A stretch of DNA of 64,000 nt from contig NZ_OZ241356.1 of assembly GCF_965200405.1 (NCBI RefSeq), positions 1,178,001 through 1,242,000 of the forward strand, written 5' to 3'. A program made the translations under genes and the position numbers. This DNA comes from Glacieibacterium sp965200405 (GTDB lineage: Bacteria; Pseudomonadota; Alphaproteobacteria; Sphingomonadales; Sphingomonadaceae). Shown here piece by piece: positions 36,305-43,886 of this stretch (positions within the stretch are counted from its first letter, which is position 1; every line of letters begins with the position of its first letter). Under the pieces are notes generated by a model. That model saw only the letters and a program-made list of their open reading frames with translations, was not told the DNA's origin and made no database searches.

Positions 36305-37012
36305 TCAGGCCGTGACGACGCCGCGAGCCCGCCGGCGCGAGACGGCACCGACCATGCCCAGGCCGAGGATCAGCTGCGCCCAGACGGCAGGCTCGGGAAC
36401 GCCGGCGACCATGAAGCCCTGGGTGGCGAAATTGTCGGCATACATGACCTTGGCGCTGCCGGTCAGCGTCGGCGCCAGTGCCACGAAGCTGTCGGCGAGC
36501 GCCTGCTGGTTGGCGTAGCCGCCGGTCGCGACGAAGCTGGAGCCGGGATATTCGACCGTCCAGATCGCCTGCTGGATCGCCGCGAGCTGAACCGCCTTGT
36601 CGGCAGCGCCGCTCCGGCTGATCGAGAAGCCGAGGTTGGCGAGGCCGGTGATCTGCTGGATCTGCGCGCTCGACAAGACCTTGCCATGCGCGTCGGTGGT
36701 CAGCTTGCCGACATGATAGTCGAGCGACATCGGCAGCTGCGTGTTGACGCCGACATAGATCGAATGAAACAGGTCAATGCAGAAGCCGATCAGGTCGCGG
36801 CTGTCGGTGCTGTCGCCGACCGTCGCGTTGAACTTTACCAGCGAGGCATAGTCGTTGGAGCCCGACGTGCCGGTAGTGACGCCGACGGTGCCGGGAGCAT
36901 AGATGCCGGCACCGGTGATGTGGATCGGCGTGGCGGCAGCAGCGGGAACGGCGATCAACGCGAAGCATGACGATGCGATGGCCACAAGGCCGGATTTCAG
37001 TGCCGGGAACAT
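36305..37012 (-). CDS. PEP-CTERM sorting domain protein
   Basis: A 235-residue exported protein. Signal peptide 1-27; mature domain about 200 residues with two cysteines only in FCIDLFHS and a repeat of QQ/QA-rich sequence; C-terminal PEP-CTERM signal VPEPAVWAQLILGLGMVGAVSRRRARG (VPEP motif, hydrophobic helix, basic tail). Such tails are processed by an exosortase and attach proteins to the outer surface or to exopolysaccharide in diderm bacteria. AGAGGAT precedes the ATG. The exosortase gene is not in this window. Confidence 0.85.
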   Translation of the reverse strand: MFPALKSGLVAIASSCFALIAVPAAAATPIHITGAGIYAPGTVGVTTGTSGSNDYASLVKFNATVGDSTDSRDLIGFCIDLFHSIYVGVNTQLPMSLDYHVGKLTTDAHGKVLSSAQIQQITGLANLGFSISRSGAADKAVQLAAIQQAIWTVEYPGSSFVATGGYANQQALADSFVALAPTLTGSAKVMYADNFATQGFMVAGVPEPAVWAQLILGLGMVGAVSRRRARGVVTA

Positions 37013-37181
37013 GGTAATCCTCTTGAGACAAACGGACGGACGAGCGCGTCCGATTGCCCCAGACACTCTGCTCAATACGCAAGTGTCATAAATAAAGTTT
37101 CAGTTAAAGATAATAGATGGTTAACGGCCTTTTGGGTGCAAATTTGGGCTGGAAATCTGGCTTGGCAGCAGGCGCAAGCGC

Positions 37182-37214
37182 GGTTCCCGGAGCGTCGGTG
37201 ACGCTCCGAGAACC
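37182..37214 (-). terminator. Long hairpin downstream of the TonB-dependent receptor
   Basis: Arms 37182-37196 and 37200-37214 pair over 15 bp apart from one or two mismatches (GGTTCCCGGAGCGTC against GACGCTCCGAGAACC), with a 3-base loop. It starts about 20 bases past the receptor stop codon on the minus strand. No T-run follows, so it may be a terminator or mRNA-stabilising stem. Confidence 0.6.
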
Positions 37215-37234
37215 GGTGCAGTTTCAGCTAAGGG

Positions 37235-40081
37235 TCAGAATTTGTAGCGGAAACCTGTCGTGAAGTAGCGACCGATGATGTCGTCGCCATTGGTCGTCGC
37301 CAGGAACAGGCCGGGCACCGAGCTCGAGCCGCCGGTCGCGCCATGAACCGCCGGCGCCGTGTTCAGCACGTTCTGGACGTTCACAAACAACTGGCTCGTG
37401 CCGCCGAGGACCTTCACGTCGTAGGCGAAGGTCACGTCGGTATAGGCCCGCGCCGCGACCCTGCCGACGGCCCAGACCTGGGTCGGGTCCGCGGCCCGTC
37501 GCGTGCTGTTGTGGTAGCGTTGCAGGATGTCGAAGCGGAACGGTCCCTGGACATATTGTGCCTGGAGATTGACCCGGATGCTGGGAAGGCCGGCAGCCCC
37601 CGCGGCGTCGAGGATCGTCGTGCCGGGCAGGGTCTGGGTCTTCTGCTTGGCGGTGTAGGTCATCAGGGCGCGCAGGTTGATGTCGCCCTGGCCGAGGCCG
37701 AAGCTGTAGTTGACCTCGGTATCGACGCCCTTGCTGAGGAACTTGGCGATGTTCAGCGGCGAGGCGAGGACGAGGGTCGGGTAGTTGGCCGGGCTGCGAT
37801 CGGCGAACGGCAGCGGGCGGACGTACAGGGCGCACAGCGGCGAGGCGCCGTTGCTCTCCTCGCACAGGCGCATGACCGTGGCGTCGTTGCCCGAGACGGT
37901 CGCGATCGCGTTGCCGATCTTGATCCGGTAGTAATCGACCGAGACCGAGAAGTTGGGCAGGAAGCTCGGGCGGTAAACGACGCCGCCGGTGATCGTGTTG
38001 GCGACTTCGGGAACCAGGTTGGGGTTGGAGCTGGTCTGTACCGGCGCCACGGCGTTGATGCCGGTGTGCAGGTCGGTGATGCCCGACGGATTGACCGCCG
38101 CAGCGCCGAACAACTGGGTGACGCTCGGCGCCAGGATGTCGCGCGAGCGCGTCGCCCGGAAGCGCAGGTCGTCGTTGACGTGCCAGTCCGCGCCGACCTT
38201 CCACGTATAGACCGTGCCGGACGTCTGGTAGTCGGTGTAGCGCGCGGCGGCGTTGACGTTGAACGACTGCACGAAGGGCAGGTTGACCAGCAGCGGAACG
38301 TCGGCTTCGACGGCCACTTCCTTCACCGAGACGCTTTGCTTGGGCAATTGCGCGACGACGTTGGAGACCCAGCGCGCCTGGGTCGACTTGCCGTTGGTGC
38401 CGACGCTGCAGTTGAGGACGCGGCCCGCCTTGGGATCGATCGGCAGCGAGCCGCAGTCGACCCGGTCGCCCGGCTGGAAGTCCGAGTCGGTCTTGACCGT
38501 GGCTTCGCGCATTTCGCCGCTGAGCGCGACCTTGACCGGCCCGGCCCAGGTCTTGAACGGCGAGCCCGAGATGCTGGCGTTGACCTCCTTCAACGTCGAG
38601 ATCGTGGTGAAGTCGGACTTCAGCAGGATGTAGTCGAGCGCCTGCTTGCTCTCCGAAGTCGGGCCGAAGATGTTGATCGGGACGCAGCCCGGATAGGCTG
38701 TCGGGTTGGTCAGGGTCACGCGGCAGACGACGTTGCCGCTGCGTGGGTCGACGACCGCATCCAGCGCCGCGGCAGCCTTGGCGCCGTCCATGTTGGCGTT
38801 GTTCAGCGTGTGCTGGCTCTGGCGGCTGACCAGTCCGGACACGTCCCACGACCAGTCGCTGCCGAAGATGCCGACCTTGCCGTCGATGCCGCCGCTGATG
38901 ATGTAGGTCTTGACGAACGTCTCCGGCTGCAGCGGCGGAGCCTGCTCCATCATCTTGCCGATGGTGAAGGTGCTAACCCCGGCAGCGGCCATCGCCTGCT
39001 GATATTCGGGCCGCAGGAACGCATTCCCGGCGCTCAGCGTGTAGCTGCGGAATTCGTTGTTCTGGTGATTGTTCTTGTTGTTGGTGTCGACGTACGAGCC
39101 CTGGGCGTGGATGTTGATGACGTCGGTCAGCTCATAGTCAGCACGACCGAAATATTGCGTGTTCTTCAGCTTGGTCTTGAGCGACGCCTTGTCGAAGAAC
39201 GCGCCGTCGCCGCCGCTCTGGATCGTGCCGGCGCCGGTCGCCGTGCCGTTGACGAACGGCACCAGGACGCCATTGGTCGAGAAGTTCTGGTTGGCCAGCG
39301 GTCCGCTCAGGATCTTGCCGCCGAACGACGTGTTGCTGATCCGGGTGTCCTTGACCAGCTTGTACGGGTTGGCGGTGGTGCCCGCACCTTGGGTCGAATA
39401 GACGTCGCGTCCCCATGGCCGGGTCAGCTTCGAGAAGATGCCAGGATCGTCATAATGGTCGATCGACCCCTCGAGGTGCAGGCGGCCGAACGTCTTGCCG
39501 ACGGCGATGCCGGTCCGCCAGGTGATGTCGTCACCATAGGTCGACACACCGATCTGGCTGTTGACCTTCAGGCCTTCGAACGTCTTGTCGACGATGAAGT
39601 TGACGACGCCGCTGACTGCGTCCGAGCCGTACACGGCCGAAGCGCCGCCGGTGACGATGTCGACGCGCTGGATTAGCATCTGCGGCAGCTGATCGACGTT
39701 GTTGTCAGGCACGCGCTGGCCGTTGAACAGCAATAGCGTACGGGCCGCACCGATGCCGCGCAGGTTGAGCGAGTTGGCACCGGAGTTCTGGCTCGAGTTA
39801 CCCGGATTACGCGTCTGCGCCGGAAGGCCGGCAAACACCGGAAGCTTGAACAGCGCGTCGGCAATCGTCGTCGGCGTGTTCTGGAGCAGGTTCTGTGCGG
39901 AAACAGTTGTCAACGGCGTCGGCGAACTGTTGCCGGTGACGACGCGCGACCCGGTTACGACGATGTCCTCGGCCGCAGGTGGCGAATTTGTCGCCGCTGC
40001 TTCTTGCGCGGTAGCCGCGGAGGCAAGCGCGATGGCGCTGATGCCGCACAGCATGAGCGTGGATTTCTGAAATTTGGTCAT
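37235..40081 (-). CDS. TonB-dependent receptor
   Basis: A 948-residue outer-membrane channel. Signal peptide (1-25), TonB-box-like EDIVVTGSRVV near residue 37, plug domain (PTTIADALFKLP, QRVDIVTGGASAVYGSDAVSG), and a beta-barrel with terminal strand GRYFTTGFRYKF. Start chosen at ATG 40081 because GGGGGAGAGAT precedes it; the open frame extends to 40189. This subfamily typically imports plant-derived oligosaccharides or vitamins. Divergent from the arabinofuranosidase pseudogene, so arabinan or arabinoxylan fragments are the plausible substrate (inference). Confidence 0.92.
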   Translation of the reverse strand: MTKFQKSTLMLCGISAIALASAATAQEAAATNSPPAAEDIVVTGSRVVTGNSSPTPLTTVSAQNLLQNTPTTIADALFKLPVFAGLPAQTRNPGNSSQNSGANSLNLRGIGAARTLLLFNGQRVPDNNVDQLPQMLIQRVDIVTGGASAVYGSDAVSGVVNFIVDKTFEGLKVNSQIGVSTYGDDITWRTGIAVGKTFGRLHLEGSIDHYDDPGIFSKLTRPWGRDVYSTQGAGTTANPYKLVKDTRISNTSFGGKILSGPLANQNFSTNGVLVPFVNGTATGAGTIQSGGDGAFFDKASLKTKLKNTQYFGRADYELTDVINIHAQGSYVDTNNKNNHQNNEFRSYTLSAGNAFLRPEYQQAMAAAGVSTFTIGKMMEQAPPLQPETFVKTYIISGGIDGKVGIFGSDWSWDVSGLVSRQSQHTLNNANMDGAKAAAALDAVVDPRSGNVVCRVTLTNPTAYPGCVPINIFGPTSESKQALDYILLKSDFTTISTLKEVNASISGSPFKTWAGPVKVALSGEMREATVKTDSDFQPGDRVDCGSLPIDPKAGRVLNCSVGTNGKSTQARWVSNVVAQLPKQSVSVKEVAVEADVPLLVNLPFVQSFNVNAAARYTDYQTSGTVYTWKVGADWHVNDDLRFRATRSRDILAPSVTQLFGAAAVNPSGITDLHTGINAVAPVQTSSNPNLVPEVANTITGGVVYRPSFLPNFSVSVDYYRIKIGNAIATVSGNDATVMRLCEESNGASPLCALYVRPLPFADRSPANYPTLVLASPLNIAKFLSKGVDTEVNYSFGLGQGDINLRALMTYTAKQKTQTLPGTTILDAAGAAGLPSIRVNLQAQYVQGPFRFDILQRYHNSTRRAADPTQVWAVGRVAARAYTDVTFAYDVKVLGGTSQLFVNVQNVLNTAPAVHGATGGSSSVPGLFLATTNGDDIIGRYFTTGFRYKF

Positions 40082-40147
40082 ATCTCTCCCCCGTTTGAAC
40101 ATCGGGGACGGTGACACGCGTCGAGCACCTGAATGGCGCTTCTTGCC

Positions 40148-40189
40148 TTGAAAACAACCTTGCTGCGGCGCAGCGAAGAATGTTTTCAA
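40148..40189. promoter_or_regulatory. Nested inverted repeat upstream of the TonB-dependent receptor
   Basis: TTGAAAACA (40148-40156) and TGTTTTCAA (40181-40189) form a perfect 9-bp outer palindrome, and GCTGC/GCAGC (40162-40174) a second inside it. It lies 67-108 bases before the receptor ATG. A dimeric repressor, such as one of the LacI type, would fit, or the transcript could fold here. Confidence 0.5.
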
Positions 40190-40244
40190 AGCCGGTATCT
40201 GAACGTCTCCGACTAATTTCCCATTACTCTCCCACTTTTAAAGA

Positions 40245-40267
40245 GCAACATTGTTTCGCAACGTTGC
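40245..40267. promoter_or_regulatory. Second inverted repeat between receptor and arabinofuranosidase genes
   Basis: A 23-base near-palindrome, GCAAC-x-TTG-x5-CAA-x-GTTGC, matches its complement at 16 of 23 positions, with all of the outer five bases paired. It lies 164 bases before the receptor ATG and about 180 before the other start. Candidate operator for the carbohydrate locus. Confidence 0.45.
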
Positions 40268-40448
40268 TGGGAAGTTATCGATTGAAACGCCAAATGGCTC
40301 TCACGATATGAGATCGAGCCCGATCGTGAACGTTGCCTACCGACAAGAACCCGCCAGCGAACCCGACCTCATGCAGAGCAAGGGTGGATATGTCCGAGTA
40401 AATGCGCAAACGATGCGGAAACGACGATATTGGGGGCGATAAGATCAG

Positions 40449-43400
40449 ATGACCAAGTTCAGGGCAGCGATGCTGGCGTCGGCAACTTCCCTCGCCGCGG
40501 GGCTGATCACGACCCCGGCCTTGGCGGCCCCGCCTCGTCCGCAGGGGCCGTGCGACCTGTACAATGCGGCGGGTACGCCCTGCGTTACCGCGCACAGCAT
40601 GACGCGGGCGCTGCTGTCCGGCTATGACGGTCCGCTGTACCAGATCGAGCGCCAGTCGGACGGCCGGACCATCGACATCGGCATCGTCAAGCCGCGCGAC
40701 CTGCCGGTGCCGGATGCCGGCGGCTATGCCGATGTAACCGCGCAGGACAGGTTTTGCGACGACTCGCTCTGCTTCATCACGCGGATCTACGACCAGTCGG
40801 GCAAGGGCAACCATCTTTACCAGGCGCCCCCGGGACCGCTGTATCCCGGGCCGGCAAAGGGCGCGTTCGACGCTCATCCGATCGCCGACATGGCCCCGAT
40901 CAGCATCGCCGGGCACAAGGCGTACGGCGTCTACATCATGCCGGGCATGGGCTTCCGCAACACAATGCGCGCGACCTGCCGATCGGCGACGAGCCGGCGG
41001 GCATCCATGTCGTGGTCGACGGCAAGCACTTCAGCAATGGCTGCTGCTTCAACTATGGCAACGCCTCCACCAACGGCCTCGCGGTCGGCACCGGCACGAT
41101 GGAGAGCATCTATTTCGGCAACTCCAGCGGGTGGGGAAGCGGATCGGGCACCGGCCCGTGGATCATGTCCGACATGGAGGCCGGCCTGTTCTCCGGCTAC
41201 GAGGCCGGGGTCAACGCGGCCGACCCGTCGATCGACTGGCGCTTCGTCACCGGCGTCTTCGGCGGCGGTGGCCGAAACTTCTGGACCCTGCGCGGCGGCG
41301 ATGCACAGGCGGGCGGGCTGAAGACGTTCTACGTGGGCGAGCGCCCCGGATCGCGTCAGAACAGCGCCTATTTCCCGATGCACAAGAAGGGCGCCATCCA
41401 GATGGGCAATGGCGGCGACAACGGCAACGGATCGGCGGGTACCTTCTATGAAGGCGTGATGACGGCGGGCCAGCCAAGCACCGCCACCACCGATGCCGTG
41501 CAGGCCAATATCGTCGCAGCGCGCTACGGCCCGCCGTTGCTCACCCAGACGCGACTGACCAGCTTTCGGCCGTCCGGCACCGGCGATGTTTCTTCGACCT
41601 TTACCAACAGCACCGGCGCGGCGGCTCTTGGCGTGACGCTGGCCGCCACGGTGCCGGCGGGATGGACCGCCCGCGCCACCTCCCCGGCCGACTTCGCCTC
41701 GGTCGGGCCGGGCGAAAGCGTCAGCACGACCTTCCAGCTGACCGCGCCGGCCGGAGCCAGCGCCGGCTTCCTCACGGCCAAGGCGAACTGGAACAGCGGC
41801 AGCCTCGCCCGGGCCGATACGAGCCTGCAGCGCGTGCGCAGCGCCGAGCCGGTGAAGATCAACGAGGTGCGCTTTGCCAGCGGCGGCAACGGCACCAACC
41901 AGTTCGTCGAACTCTACAACGCGTCGTCGCGCGCCGTGGATCTTTCGGGCTGGCGGTTGGTCAACACGCGCACCTTCTTTGCGCCGGTGCCATTGGCGAC
42001 GATCCCGGCGGGGACGGTGCTGCCGCCGCGAGGGTTCTACCTGCTGGGCCTGGCCAGCTCCGGCCTGGCGGCGCCCGCGGCGCCCGGAGCGACGACCGTC
42101 AACGTGCGCAGCGTGGGCGGCTTCGCAACCGGCCAGCGCATCGACCTGGACGGCGAGAGCCGCATCGTGAACAGCATCGGGACGGCAGCGACCGCGCCGA
42201 CGACGATCTTTCTCCCGGTATCGACCGGCCCCTGGCTGACCGTGCCGGCGGGTGCCACCAACCTGCCGGTGATGAATGCGGCGGGGTTCGCGGTCGGGCA
42301 GAAGGTCGCCATCGACTCGGGCGGTCGTCACGAGATCGTGACCGTGACCGCGGTCGGCAAGGCCGGGACGCAGACCACGCTCGCGGTGGCGACGACAGCA
42401 GGCACGACGGTGATCAAGGTCGCCGATGTCTCGACCATCACGCCGGGCGACCTGCTGACCATCGGCACCGGCCAGCGCCTGCAACGGCTCAAGGTCGTCG
42501 CGGTCGGCACGGCCGGCGCCGACGGGACCGGCGTGACGCTGTCTGCACCGCTGAAATTCGATAATATCGTCGGCGTCGATGTTGCCGGCCCGGGCACGGG
42601 CATCAGCTTCACGCCGGCGACGCGCTTCGCACATCTCAGCGGCGATGCGGTGCAGGCGCTGGGCAGCGGCATCACGCTCGACCGGCCGCTGGCCCGCGCT
42701 CATGGCTATGGCGCGCCGCTGGTCGACCTGCAGATCAGGAACGCCGGCTATCAGGGACCGCGGCCCAACCAGTGGTTCGGGGGGGAGCTTTCGATCCGCG
42801 GCGGATCGATCGCGCTGACCGACCCCAGCGGCAAGGTGCTGGTGGATGGCCTGGTCTATGGGTCGCAACAGGGCAACTCCAGTGCCAGCGGCGCCGTGAC
42901 CAGCCCGGAGATCGCGACGCTGGAGGGCGTCCAGCATCAGGGCGGCTGCATTGCGGTCATCCCGGGTGCGGGATCCGGGCCGAGCGCGCCGGCGACGGCG
43001 CTCGCCGCCGCCGCGCCGGGCGCCCCCGACCGCAGCATCGGTCGCTTCCCCGACGGCGCGGACAGCGACAGCCTGTGTGCGGATTTCAGGGTGCAGCCGG
43101 CGACCAGCATGCCGCAGGGCGCGGCCGCGGGCGCCAAGAGCATCCGCGTCGCCAGCGTGGCGGATTTCGTTCCGGGCCAGGCGATCACCGTCGGCGCGGG
43201 CGCAGGGCAGGAGGCCGCCGCGATCGCCACCATCGGCACCTCGGGCGCGACTGTCTCGAGCGCGGCCAGCGAGCAGGGCGGGACGATCATCCCGGTCGCC
43301 AGCGCGGTCGGCTTCAGCGCCGGGCAGACCATCAGTATCGGCGACGGGGCAGATGCGGAGGACGCGGTCATCCGGCTCGCCCAGGGTGGCCGGTCTGGCG

Positions 43401-43588
43401 CGCGGATCACCGTCACCGAGCCGCTGGGCCGTCCCCACGCCACGGGCAGCAAGGTGTCGGGTAGCGGCATCACCCTTGTCATGCCGCTGGCGCGCGACCA
43501 CGGCGCCGGGGAAGCGGTGACGGCGGAGCTGCCGACGCCGGGCGCGGCGAATCTCTACTCCAAGGTCAGCGCGCGCGGGGGTAAGTGA
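40449..43588 (+). pseudogene. Frameshifted GH54-like alpha-L-arabinofuranosidase with C-terminal multidomain region
   Basis: Begins with a signal peptide (MTKFRAAMLASATSLAAGLI) and the arabinofuranosidase B catalytic signature (PCDLYNAAGTPCVTAHSMTRAL; YDQSGKGNHL). The frame changes by -1 at about 40959-40964: before it GMGFRN is in frame 3, after it ARDLPIGDEPAG and CCFNYGNASTN continue in frame 2. The sequence CGCAACACAATGCG looks like CGCAACAACAATGCG with one A lost. After the catalytic domain (~41540) come an NEW3-like domain, a lamin-tail domain (INEVRFASGGNGTNQFVELYNAS) split by a beta-repeat block, and two further beta repeats. Would release arabinose from arabinans. No slippery site is seen, so it is either a true pseudogene or a sequencing error. 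Confidence 0.8.
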
Positions 43589-43886
43589 CCGTTCAAGATG
43601 CGGCAGCCGCCGGCCGCATGACTGGTCGTGTCGCGGTCACACGCACAATTGTCGCATGATCGCGTGGTTCGGTTTGCTTCGGAAGTGATCTAGCGGGCGC
43701 AAGATAACCAATTCTTAACTAACGCCAGCCAGCTAAAAGTGTTGTTCTCATTCATAAATAGCGGCGGCATTAATGGCCGTCCGACCGGTATGGTGCTCCA
43801 GGATCAGTGATGGCAAACTAATCTGCCAAACATGATCGTGTGTTTGATGTCGGAAGATATCGGGACATTATTGGAGGACTGTCATC

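Larger units (their letters stand above)
40082..40448. other. Intergenic regulatory region, 367 bases, between divergent genes
   Basis: No gene that I can support lies here. It is noticeably less GC-rich than its surroundings and contains two inverted repeats (listed separately) plus A/T-rich segments (TTTTAAAGAG, TTATCGATTG) that may hold the two divergent promoters. Confidence 0.6.

Noticed and set aside
37343..39676. A 777-codon plus-strand frame across the TonB-dependent receptor.
   Set aside because: Antisense to a receptor with clear plug and barrel motifs; composed of low-complexity Arg/Val/Asp sequence.
40959..40964. Programmed -1 frameshift in the arabinofuranosidase.
   Set aside because: No X-XXY-YYZ slippery heptamer or downstream stem is apparent; a single lost base or a sequencing error explains it better.
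40931..43501. An 856-codon minus-strand frame opposite the arabinofuranosidase gene.
   Set aside because: Antisense shadow with no domain; the plus-strand frame has the catalytic and lamin-tail motifs.
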